64,000 nt of DNA from Parabacteroides merdae ATCC 43184 (GTDB taxonomy: Bacteria; Bacteroidota; Bacteroidia; Bacteroidales; Tannerellaceae), in the NCBI RefSeq assembly GCF_025151215.1, contig NZ_CP102286.1, forward strand, positions 1,302,001-1,366,000. The letters are read 5' to 3'. The translations under genes were made by a program, and so were the position numbers. Positions 54,855-62,616 of this stretch are shown here, piece by piece (the first letter of the stretch is position 1; every line of letters begins with the position of its first letter). A model generated the notes under the pieces. It ran no database searches, was not told where the DNA came from, and worked only from the letters and a program-made list of their open reading frames with translations.

Positions 54855-55075
54855 TTATCGGGCATCAAATGTACTACTTTTTATCCGGTTCTCCGAACCT
54901 TGCAAAAGAGAAATACGATACTCCTTTGGAGTTTGCCGGGTTATACTTTCAAATTGCTTGATAAAGTATGGAACATTACCATAGCCTGATTCGTAGGCTA
55001 TTTGAGAGACACTCAAATTAGAATACGACAATAATATACAAGCATGTTCAACCCTCTTTTCCCTATCTAAATGTC
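54855..55075 (-). pseudogene. C-terminal relic of an AraC-family regulator
   Basis: Minus-strand open frame of about 70 codons ending at TAA 54857-54855 and encoding the second half of an AraC DNA-binding domain: REKRVEHACILLSYSNLSVS, QIAYESGYGNVPYFIKQF and RQTPKEYR. A stop precedes it and there is no start or ligand domain. It lies just downstream of the outer-membrane barrel gene; a regulator gene may once have been there. Confidence 0.82.
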
Positions 55076-55086
55076 AAAAGAACAGA

Positions 55087-57468
55087 TCACATCGATTTGC
55101 CGAATCGGGAAGCATCCACCGCTTCATGTTGCTTTTTCTTATAACCGCCGAACTTCCAGACAAAAGAAACCGTTACACAACGTTGGTCGTCCAGTTTCCA
55201 GAGGCGGCTGTATTGGCCGGACTGGTTGATTTCCATCGTATGAGGCATATTGCTACGGAAGATGTTGTTACATTTCAGAATCAGAGTAGCACGATCGTCG
55301 GCAAACTGCCATTTCAATGCAGAAGACACATCATAGAGATGACCGAGATCATAGATTCCCTGCACGGCTCCGGTAACGAAATAGCCATTCAAATCCAGCT
55401 TCAAATTCGGACGAGACTTGGAAAGGGTAAACGTATTATCCATCTTGAACTGCCCGGTGTATTTCTCATTATGGAAAGACAGATCATGAAAATGGTCCAA
55501 CTTCTCCTGCATACGCTGACCGGACAAAGTCACTTGGCTGTTCCAGAACTCGCCGACCCGGAAAGGAACGATCACCCCTACACCGAATTGCAACTGGTAG
55601 TCCATGTTCTCATACCGGAAAACGTTTTTCAGTTCCGAGGTATTCTGATAAGGCAACTGGGCGAAATAATCGGGCACATAGTCACAAAAAGCCAGAATCG
55701 TATATTTCTGCTTCAGGATATAAATCAACTGCCCGCTATAAGAACGGTAAGGCTTCAGGGAAGGATTGCCCAAGATAACGGAATAAGAGTTGATCGGGCT
55801 TTCCTGCGGCGTCACATCCCAATAGGACGGATAGGTTTTGTCGCTGCTTATGTCCAATTGGATGATGTGCATCGGATTGACCGTATAGCTGAGTGTCGCA
55901 TTCGGGAATAAGGTCCAATCATTCCAAAGTGTGGATTTCATCCCGTTAGAGGTATAATCCGATTTAAAGTATTCAACTTTCAGAGAAGCTGTTGCAGAGA
56001 AATGCGAACCGAAATCCTTGGACACCTCCAAGAAGGCATTTCCACTATACTCTTTCTGGCGGTTATTTTCAAGTTCATCAAGAGCCGATTCATAGCCGTT
56101 ACCTTTATTATATAGATAATCGATATAAGTCTTCGAAGAGGTGAAACCGCCGTGGACACCGTAATTCAGTGCCCACCCGGTTTCAAAAGTGTGGCTATGG
56201 TTAATAAATAGTGCTCCTTGTGAAATATCCTGCTTGGAATTATTCTGCATATCCGTCACTGTCGTTTCATGGCTTTGATCGACAAATGTCTGGAAGCCGG
56301 GTGAATGATAACGCGTAAAATCCGCACCCGCCATCAGTCCGGAGTTACCGTCATATTGAATACGGACATTGTGCAACGCACTGTTTCCCTCTATGTATGT
56401 ACGGCTCAGGCGTTCTTCCACCGGCTGTCCGGATTTCAATGCCTGGAAGGTTGTAACGGCCGTCCGCTCAAGATCGGATTTGCCGGCCGTAAGATAGTAG
56501 GCGGCAGAGAGCCTGTCGTCATTTTTGAAAGTATAGTCCATACCTAAACGCATCGTTCCATCTATGCCGCTCCGGGTGCCACGTCCCGATTGGTTGACCT
56601 CCGTTACCTGATCTTTCAGGGTATGGAGGGCCTGGATCTCCTCTCCCATATAGTTCCGTCCCTTAGCCCCATTGGCTAAGAAATCTATATTGAAACGGGA
56701 TGTGGAGTAAAGCAAGTTGCCATGGACTTTCCCCTCCGCATAATGGCGCTGCAAATAATCGACACCGGTTTCTCCTTGCAAAGTATTCCTTTCGACAGTT
56801 TCCTTATCTAATACGACATTGATCATAGCTCCTTTGATATTATACTTGGCTGGTGCATTATACATGATCTCTACGTTACATACCCGCGAAGCAGGAATTG
56901 TCTTCAGCAAACCGACTAACTGATCGACCGACATCGTGGTCAACTGCCCATTGATCACAATGCTCGGACTACCGGCTCCCAACAGTTGGACAGCATCGTC
57001 CGTACTGATCACACCGGGTATCTGTTTCACCACCTCGAACGCATTACTGACCGCCTTATCTTTCATCAATTGGGGCACGTCGTATCTCAAAGCGCCGTTT
57101 TCCACTTTGACCTGCGGACGTTCGGCTTTTACCACAACGCCTTCCAGTTCATAATCTTTTTCAGTCAGGCTTATCGTACCGGCATCAGCAGTCGAGATTT
57201 TTTTACAAACCGGCTCGTACAGCAGATGCTGGAACAACAAACGATAGTTCGGACCGGCTTCCTTGTTCAACATGAATGCCCCGAGACTATCCGTAACGAC
57301 TGCATCTATATAAGTAGAATCCAATGTTTGCAACACGACAGCCACCCCGTCTACCGGTCGTTCTTCTTTATCGACCACTTTTCCATGAATCCAGTTCTGC
57401 GCTTGTAACATCCCATTACCGGCAGTAAGTAAAACCAGAGAGTAATAAAGTATTCGTTTCATTTTCAT
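55087..57468 (-). CDS. OMP_b-brl_3-type outer-membrane beta-barrel protein
   Basis: About 793 residues. A signal peptide (ending MLQAQ) is followed by a CarboxypepD_reg-like domain (about 28-105: HGKVVDKEERPVDGVAVVLQ), a plug-like domain (about 135-220: FEVVKQIPGVISTDDAVQLLG, IVINGQ) and a C-terminal barrel. The plug and barrel resemble TonB receptors, but the family lacks known cargo. It is divergent from a sensor kinase/response regulator pair, suggesting that pair controls it. ATG at 57486 and 57462 are also possible starts. Confidence 0.88.
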   Translation of the reverse strand: MKMKRILYYSLVLLTAGNGMLQAQNWIHGKVVDKEERPVDGVAVVLQTLDSTYIDAVVTDSLGAFMLNKEAGPNYRLLFQHLLYEPVCKKISTADAGTISLTEKDYELEGVVVKAERPQVKVENGALRYDVPQLMKDKAVSNAFEVVKQIPGVISTDDAVQLLGAGSPSIVINGQLTTMSVDQLVGLLKTIPASRVCNVEIMYNAPAKYNIKGAMINVVLDKETVERNTLQGETGVDYLQRHYAEGKVHGNLLYSTSRFNIDFLANGAKGRNYMGEEIQALHTLKDQVTEVNQSGRGTRSGIDGTMRLGMDYTFKNDDRLSAAYYLTAGKSDLERTAVTTFQALKSGQPVEERLSRTYIEGNSALHNVRIQYDGNSGLMAGADFTRYHSPGFQTFVDQSHETTVTDMQNNSKQDISQGALFINHSHTFETGWALNYGVHGGFTSSKTYIDYLYNKGNGYESALDELENNRQKEYSGNAFLEVSKDFGSHFSATASLKVEYFKSDYTSNGMKSTLWNDWTLFPNATLSYTVNPMHIIQLDISSDKTYPSYWDVTPQESPINSYSVILGNPSLKPYRSYSGQLIYILKQKYTILAFCDYVPDYFAQLPYQNTSELKNVFRYENMDYQLQFGVGVIVPFRVGEFWNSQVTLSGQRMQEKLDHFHDLSFHNEKYTGQFKMDNTFTLSKSRPNLKLDLNGYFVTGAVQGIYDLGHLYDVSSALKWQFADDRATLILKCNNIFRSNMPHTMEINQSGQYSRLWKLDDQRCVTVSFVWKFGGYKKKQHEAVDASRFGKSM

Positions 57469-57536
57469 TCGTTTTTTTATCAACACTGCAAAGGAAAAGA
57501 CTTCAAAGGAGAAACTATGTTATCACTCGCTTACGG

Positions 57537-57549
57537 AGTGTTATTTAGT
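57537..57549. promoter_or_regulatory. candidate regulator box AGTGTTATTTAGT, copy 1
   Basis: 13-bp sequence upstream of the barrel gene repeated exactly at 58152-58164 upstream of the kinase gene. It may be a binding site of the adjacent response regulator; no binding data available. Confidence 0.45.
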
Positions 57550-57685
57550 ATTATCGCCGAGATAAGGAGCAATAAGACCGGTAGCTTATCCGATTACCGA
57601 CCCCGTTTTGTCAGCCAAACTGAGGGAAACAGGAAAATGCGATAAACCTCAACTTCCGGAGAGTCTAATTATTCTAATATACTAA

Positions 57686-58149
57686 GAGCCTGTTTAAATT
57701 TTGCATTTGTTGGTTGTGAGAGTTGTATTGAGGATGTTTTTCTGTAGGAGATGCCGTCTTTTTTGTTGAAACACGTGGCTTATTTTGCTTCAAACAGGCA
57801 GAAAAAGTGCCGAAGATTCCCGTTTACAGGCTTTTTACACCCGGATGTGAACGGTCTTGACACCCGAGTGTGAATGATGTCGAGACCCGGGTGTCAATGG
57901 GTTTATCTTATTATGTTATTGAAAATAAGTCATGTGAAGAAGAATCTTAAACAGGCGGTTAGTGATAGTATGATAGATGGAATAGGCATCCATCATACCT
58001 ACTATCATTGCTTGTGTTTATTGATATTCAATTGATAAAAGGAAATTAGTGATAGTATGACAGTTGTTTTTCAAAATAATCCTATAAAGAGATAAAGCAG
58101 GCCGATGAGGGCTATGCAAAATTTATTTCAGAGAAATTTAAACAGGCTC
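57686..58149. mobile_element. MITE-like non-autonomous element
   Basis: 464-bp unit with 16-bp perfect terminal inverted repeats GAGCCTGTTTAAATTT (57686-57701) and its complement at 58134-58149, flanked on both sides by TAA (57683-57685; 58150-58152). A 3-bp TNA duplication and GAGCC-type ends are those of IS5-family elements of the IS1031/IS427 kind. No transposase inside. It contains composite repeat C. Inserted between the barrel gene and the kinase gene. Confidence 0.82.
57790..58070. repeat. composite intergenic repeat, copy C
   Basis: TCAAACAGGCAGAAAAAGT (57790-57808), a degenerate unit at 57814 (AGATTCCCGTTT), then ACACCCGGATGT (57837), ACACCCGAGTGT (57860) and AGACCCGGGTGT (57883), 23 bp apart. 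TGATAG at 57963, 57971 and 58050; an 8-bp stem TGATAGTA/TACTATCA (57963-57970, 58000-58007). End GATAGTATGACAGTTGTTTTT aligns with copy B. Confidence 0.8.
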
Positions 58150-58151
58150 TA

Positions 58152-58164
58152 AGTGTTATTTAGT
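58152..58164. promoter_or_regulatory. candidate regulator box AGTGTTATTTAGT, copy 2
   Basis: Exact 13-bp match to 57537-57549, just after the MITE right end (it shares the target TAA's last bases) and 36 bp before the kinase -7 box. Confidence 0.45.
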
Positions 58165-58199
58165 CTTACCGGATTCGCAATAAATTGAATCGGAACATA

Positions 58200-58207
58200 T
58201 ACTTTTG
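58200..58207 (+). promoter_or_regulatory. -7 box of the sensor kinase gene
   Basis: TACTTTTG, 19 bp before the ATG at 58226; the correct -33 spacing is not occupied by TTG, as expected for an activator-dependent promoter. Confidence 0.5.
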
Positions 58208-58225
58208 TTGTAAATATAAAAGGAT

Positions 58226-59662
58226 ATGAAAACGCGCCTCCGATTTAAGATAATAGCTGTGCTTATTTGCCTTTCGCTTGCCGGACTCTTGATTTCACAA
58301 GGATACTGGCTGAAAGGTTTATATGTGTCTAGTAAGAAAAGCACGTGGGATAATATAGAGGAAGCCATGCGGATGGCCGACTATATGGAACTGTTCCTGC
58401 GCCTGGACTCTCTAAGCAATAACAATTTTCACAGCCAGATAAATCCTCAATTCAGCTTTAGCCAAGACACGGCATGGGAAAAGAGGAAAGATTCCCTTTC
58501 AACAGATAATATGCCGATATCATCGCCGAATTCGACAATCCAATATATAGAAGCTGCCCAAACTCTAAATGAATATTTGCAGATTATCGGTACACTGGAA
58601 AGGAACGTGCAGATGCTCATGCATCAAAAGATAGACACGTTACTTCCCGTCAATTACGCACAATTCAATACACTATTAAAGAACGGATTAAAGAAACAGG
58701 GCATCACCGTCCCGTACCGCCTGCAGGTAATCCGGAAAGAAGCGAAAGACTCCGTATTATATGCCTATACGGATGCTTCCGAAAAAGGGGAATCCTGGAA
58801 AGACGCTGTCCACTTCACACATGTGATCGAACCGGAATATTATTACGAATTGGAACTCCAATCTCCTGACCGGGTTGTATTCCGGCAGATGGCAGGTATA
58901 TTGATTTCATCTTTCCTGCTTTTTATGGTTATCCTGGTCGCTTTCGTTTATTTGCTCTACACAATACTGAGACTAAAGACGGTGGAAGAACTTAAAACGG
59001 ATTTCACCAATAATATGACGCATGAGCTGAAAACCCCGATCTCCATTGCCTATGCCGCCAATGATGTATTGCTGAACTACAGCAGTACGACAAACGAGAA
59101 GCAAAAGAAATATCTGGATATCGTGCGGGAGCAATTGAATCATCTATCCGGTTTGGTCGAACAAATCCTCACTCTTTCCGTTGAGAACAGAAGTACTTTC
59201 CGCCTTCATCTCGAAACGATACAGGTTGCAGAGCTACTGACTCCGCTTATAGAACAGTTCAAGCTAAAAACAGATAAACCGATCGACATCACGACAGAAG
59301 TACCGGAGCATATGACCGTAACGGCCGACCGTACCCATCTGTATAACATGCTCAGCAACCTGATCGGGAATGCAATCAAGTATTCCGGAGAAAAGACCTG
59401 CCGCATTATCCTCAAAGGAACAGTATCGTCCCAGGAAATGACTCTCTCGGTCACAGACGAAGGGATCGGTATTAGCGAAGCTAACCAAAAGAGGGTGTTC
59501 GATAAGTTCTACCGCGTGCCCAGCGGCAACCTGCATGACGTGAAAGGCTTCGGTCTAGGTTTGTACTACGTCAGCGACATGATGTCTAAACACAACGGGA
59601 GCGTAACGGTTAAAAGCCAGCTGGGGAAAGGTTCCACATTCACCCTTCATTTTAAAAATTAA
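58226..59662 (+). CDS. membrane sensor histidine kinase
   Basis: The 478-residue protein has a transmembrane helix at about 8-28, a periplasmic region of about 190 residues without a recognised fold, a second helix (about 224-248), HisKA with H266 in MTHELKTPISIAYA, and HATPase_c with NLIGNAIKYS, DEGIGI and GFGLGLYYV. It resembles the RprX type of Bacteroidota. The periplasmic domain probably senses envelope state (inference). It is followed 5 bp later by its response regulator and is divergent from the barrel gene. Confidence 0.91.
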   Translation: MKTRLRFKIIAVLICLSLAGLLISQGYWLKGLYVSSKKSTWDNIEEAMRMADYMELFLRLDSLSNNNFHSQINPQFSFSQDTAWEKRKDSLSTDNMPISSPNSTIQYIEAAQTLNEYLQIIGTLERNVQMLMHQKIDTLLPVNYAQFNTLLKNGLKKQGITVPYRLQVIRKEAKDSVLYAYTDASEKGESWKDAVHFTHVIEPEYYYELELQSPDRVVFRQMAGILISSFLLFMVILVAFVYLLYTILRLKTVEELKTDFTNNMTHELKTPISIAYAANDVLLNYSSTTNEKQKKYLDIVREQLNHLSGLVEQILTLSVENRSTFRLHLETIQVAELLTPLIEQFKLKTDKPIDITTEVPEHMTVTADRTHLYNMLSNLIGNAIKYSGEKTCRIILKGTVSSQEMTLSVTDEGIGISEANQKRVFDKFYRVPSGNLHDVKGFGLGLYYVSDMMSKHNGSVTVKSQLGKGSTFTLHFKN

Positions 59663-59667
59663 CGACA

Positions 59668-60351
59668 ATGGATAAGATCAGAGTATTATTGGTAGAAGAC
59701 GAGCCGACACTCGCCATGATTATAAAAGACACTTTGGACGGTGAAGAATTTGAAGTGATTCTCGCCGCAAACGGAGAAGAAGGATTGTCACGATATAGAG
59801 AAGCAAAGCCGGACATCATCGTCACAGACATCATGATGCCGAAAATCGACGGCTTCACGATGGTCCGGCACATCCGGAAAACGGATCGACAGATACCGGT
59901 TCTTTTTCTTTCCGCCCGTTCCGCAGCCAACGACGTGGTCGAAGGTTTCGAACTAGGGGGTAACGATTACCTGAAAAAGCCGTTCGGCATGGCGGAACTT
60001 ATTATCCGTATCAAGGCATTATTGAACAAAATAAGTGTCCGTAAGGAAGAAAGCAGCAACTTCACGCTCGGACAATATACATTCGATTCCATCACACAAA
60101 CGCTCCAGTACTGCGGAGAAAAGCAATTGCTGAGCAACCGCGAATCCGAAATACTGAAACGCCTATGTGAAAACAAAGACCATGTGCTGCCCATGAAAGA
60201 CGTCCTGTTGGAACTTTGGGGAGACGATTCGTTCTTCAATGCCCGCAGCCTGCACGTATTCATTACTAAGTTAAGACATAAACTGTCGAAAGACGAATCA
60301 ATCAAAATACTGAACGTACGCGGGATCGGTTATAAGCTGATCATCGACTGA
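59668..60351 (+). CDS. OmpR-family response regulator
   Basis: DNA-binding partner of the preceding kinase. The 227-residue protein has a receiver (about 1-120; acidic pair at 10-11, phospho-acceptor D54, K in LKKPF) and a winged-helix Trans_reg_C domain (about 130-226) with LSNRESEILKRLCENKDHVL and FITKLRHKLSKD and RGIGYKLII. It starts 5 bp after the kinase. Its 3' end overlaps the convergent TSCPD gene by 11 bp. Confidence 0.94.
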   Translation: MDKIRVLLVEDEPTLAMIIKDTLDGEEFEVILAANGEEGLSRYREAKPDIIVTDIMMPKIDGFTMVRHIRKTDRQIPVLFLSARSAANDVVEGFELGGNDYLKKPFGMAELIIRIKALLNKISVRKEESSNFTLGQYTFDSITQTLQYCGEKQLLSNRESEILKRLCENKDHVLPMKDVLLELWGDDSFFNARSLHVFITKLRHKLSKDESIKILNVRGIGYKLIID

Positions 60352-60598
60352 TCTGTTTCAATGCCTGTGCCAACTGGTCCGGGCATGACGTTCCACGCTC
60401 GCGGCAATCAATGCCTTCCAGACGCCGGATAGCCTCGCCGATTTCCATTCCGACCAGCAGTCTGGACAAACCTTGTGTATTTCCTTGGCAACCACCAATG
60501 ATCTGTACATTTTTAATCACGTTGTCCTCCGAGTCGACAATCATCATTTTAGAACATACCCCACCAGTCGGAGTATAAGTAACACGTTGTCTATTCAT
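60341..60598 (-). CDS. TSCPD-domain protein (TIGR03905 family)
   Basis: The 85-residue protein shows TPTGGVCSKMM, VQIIGGCQGNTQGLSRLLVGM and GTSCPDQLAQAL, the cysteine-containing signature of the TSCPD domain that also ends some ribonucleotide reductases. Stand-alone members have no proven function. A near-consensus promoter is at 60636-60666. Confidence 0.9.
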   Translation of the reverse strand: MNRQRVTYTPTGGVCSKMMIVDSEDNVIKNVQIIGGCQGNTQGLSRLLVGMEIGEAIRRLEGIDCRERGTSCPDQLAQALKQISR

Positions 60599-60899
60599 CC
60601 TTTTCTACTTCCATTATAATTCATGTAACGGGGCACAAAGATAGAATAATTTAAGACAACTACCAATCCTTAAGTATTGACCTAATTTCACAAAAGAAAT
60701 AAATTATTCAATATATATCGGGAAGCATAGTGCATTATCCGAAAAGAATGCTTTCCTTTGTACCAACAAACAATGAGAGATTATATCGATTTGATTTTTC
60801 ACATGTATCTTCTCAATTACATATTGAGCATTTTCATCTCTGATAAATAACTTCCTTACATTCGATTATTGAATTATTAATTTTTTTATTTTTATATTT
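60599..60899. other. AT-rich region between TSCPD and RRM genes
   Basis: About 300 bp. It contains the TSCPD promoter and a short hairpin CTCAAT/ATTGAG (60812-60828) about 75 bp before the RRM gene. No other gene is visible. A long AT-rich leader is common before RRM-protein genes in this phylum and may be regulatory. Confidence 0.45.
60636..60666 (-). promoter_or_regulatory. promoter of the TSCPD gene
   Basis: Minus-strand TATCTTTG (60643-60636) and TTG (60666-60664), spacing 20 nt, 38 bp before the start codon. Confidence 0.65.
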
Positions 60900-61145
60900 A
60901 TGAACATGTATATTGGTAACCTTAGCTATAACGTTAGGGAATCGGATTTAAGAGATGTAATGGAAGAGTTTGGAACAGTTGATTCTGTAAAACTTATCAT
61001 CGATCGCGATACAAGAAGGTCTAAAGGTTTTGCATTTGTCGAAATGCCGGAAGATTCCGAAGCACAAAACGCAATCAGAGATTTGAACGGAGCCACTTAC
61101 GAAGGCCGTCAGATGGTTGTAAAAGAAGCACTTCCAAGAAATTAA
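60900..61145 (+). CDS. RRM-domain RNA-binding protein
   Basis: The 81-residue protein is a single RNA recognition motif: RNP2 MYIGNLSYN (residues about 3-11) and RNP1 KGFAFVEM (about 42-49), with the strands ending in the VVKEAL segment. Such small proteins are abundant in Bacteroidota, bind RNA broadly and affect gene expression after transcription. It has its own terminator and no operon partners. Confidence 0.93.
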   Translation: MNMYIGNLSYNVRESDLRDVMEEFGTVDSVKLIIDRDTRRSKGFAFVEMPEDSEAQNAIRDLNGATYEGRQMVVKEALPRN

Positions 61146-61172
61146 ATTCACAGAATTATAAAAGTTAAATCA

Positions 61173-61205
61173 AAAAGGATACCCGGAACCGGATATCCTT
61201 TTCTT
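61173..61205 (+). terminator. terminator after the RRM gene
   Basis: AAAAGGATACCCGG (61173-61186) pairs with CCGGATATCCTTTT (61189-61202) with one mismatch and a 2-nt loop core, followed by a short T-rich tail. Confidence 0.75.
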
Positions 61206-61259
61206 GTTTATTCCATCTATCATTTTAAGTAATTCCTTTTTTCCTAAAAGATTTGTACC

Positions 61260-61267
61260 TAACTTTG
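61260..61267 (+). promoter_or_regulatory. -7 box of folC
   Basis: TAACTTTG, 20 bp before the ATG at 61288, supporting this start over ATG 61204. Confidence 0.6.
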
Positions 61268-61287
61268 CGAAAATAAATAACAACAGC

Positions 61288-62595
61288 ATGACATACGAAG
61301 AGACGCTACACTATCTATATACCAGTATTCCCGTTTTTCAGAATGCCGGACCTTCAGCCTACAAACCCGGATTAGGAACCAGCATTGCACTGGACGATCA
61401 CTTAGGCAATCCGCATAAAGCATACAAAACAATACACGTAGCCGGTACGAACGGGAAAGGCTCCGTCAGCCATCTCTTGGCCGCGATCCTGCGCCAATCG
61501 GGATATAAGGTCGGGCTTTACACCTCTCCGCACCTGGTCGACTTCCGCGAACGGATACGGGTAAACGGACAAAAGATACCGGAAGAATATGTCATCGACT
61601 TCGTAGAACGCCATCGTTCTTTCTTTGAGACTCTCGATCCTTCCTTCTTCGAACTGACTTCCAGTATGGCATTCGACTATTTCCGTGCCGAGAAGGTGGA
61701 TTATGCCGTAATCGAAGTGGGCATGGGCGGCCGTTTGGACAGTACCAATATCATCACTCCCATCCTAAGTATCATTACGAACATCAGCCTGGATCATACC
61801 CAGTTCTTAGGAGATACGGTCGAAAAGATTGCCTTTGAGAAAGCCGGAATCATCAAAAAGGATGTCCCGGCGTTGGTCGGAGAAATAGACCGGCACAGTG
61901 TGGCACAAGTTTTTGCAGACGCAGCAGTCAAAGCCGGCACATTGGTTTATTTCGCTCAGGACGAAGGGCTGCTGAAAGAGTCATATCTGATGGATACAGG
62001 CGAATGGTATCTGGATTCTGCAGAATACGGACAGCTATTCGGTGAACTGGGTGGCGTCGTGCAGTTCAGGAATGCCACAACCGTATTGGGGGCCATTAAT
62101 TTGCTGAATACAGTAGGTGTAAACATTCCGACCGAAGCGGTACGGGAAGGTTTCGAACATGTGGTCGAATTGACAGGGCTGATGGGGCGTTGGCAGGTTT
62201 TACAGGAGAATCCGAAAGTCGTATGCGACACTGGACACAACGTCGGAGGATGGCAATATCTGAACATCCAACTGGAAGAAGAACTGAAGCGGCATAAGCA
62301 CCTCTTTATGATCGTCGGCATGGTCAACGACAAAGATATCGACGGCGTGTTGGACCTGATGCCGGAAAAAGCCTTTTACTTCTTCACGCAAGCATCCGTG
62401 CAACGGGCAATGCCTGCGGAAGATTTTGCAACAAAAGCAATCTTCCACGGTTTATCGGGCACAATCTGCAATTCCGTGCAGGAAGCCGTGGAAAAAGCAT
62501 TGGCGCGAGCCGGACAAGACGACATCATCTTTATCGGCGGAAGCACTTTCGTCGTGGCGGACGCCCTACCCTTGTTCTTGAAAAGAGACAAATAA
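61288..62595 (+). CDS. folC: folylpolyglutamate synthase / dihydrofolate synthase
   Basis: Adds glutamate to folates (and to dihydropteroate in bifunctional forms). The 435-residue ligase has the ATP loop VAGTNGKGSVSHLLAAIL (about 50-67), GLYTSPHLVDFRERIRVNG, VIEVGMGGRLDSTN and HTQFLGDT. The C-terminal Mur-ligase-like domain includes VCDTGHNVGG. The ATG at 61204 would lie upstream of the -7 box and adds 28 residues without family character, so 61288 is preferred. Confidence 0.93.
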   Translation: MTYEETLHYLYTSIPVFQNAGPSAYKPGLGTSIALDDHLGNPHKAYKTIHVAGTNGKGSVSHLLAAILRQSGYKVGLYTSPHLVDFRERIRVNGQKIPEEYVIDFVERHRSFFETLDPSFFELTSSMAFDYFRAEKVDYAVIEVGMGGRLDSTNIITPILSIITNISLDHTQFLGDTVEKIAFEKAGIIKKDVPALVGEIDRHSVAQVFADAAVKAGTLVYFAQDEGLLKESYLMDTGEWYLDSAEYGQLFGELGGVVQFRNATTVLGAINLLNTVGVNIPTEAVREGFEHVVELTGLMGRWQVLQENPKVVCDTGHNVGGWQYLNIQLEEELKRHKHLFMIVGMVNDKDIDGVLDLMPEKAFYFFTQASVQRAMPAEDFATKAIFHGLSGTICNSVQEAVEKALARAGQDDIIFIGGSTFVVADALPLFLKRDK

Positions 62596-62616
62596 CATAA
62601 TTCAAAAACAAATATC

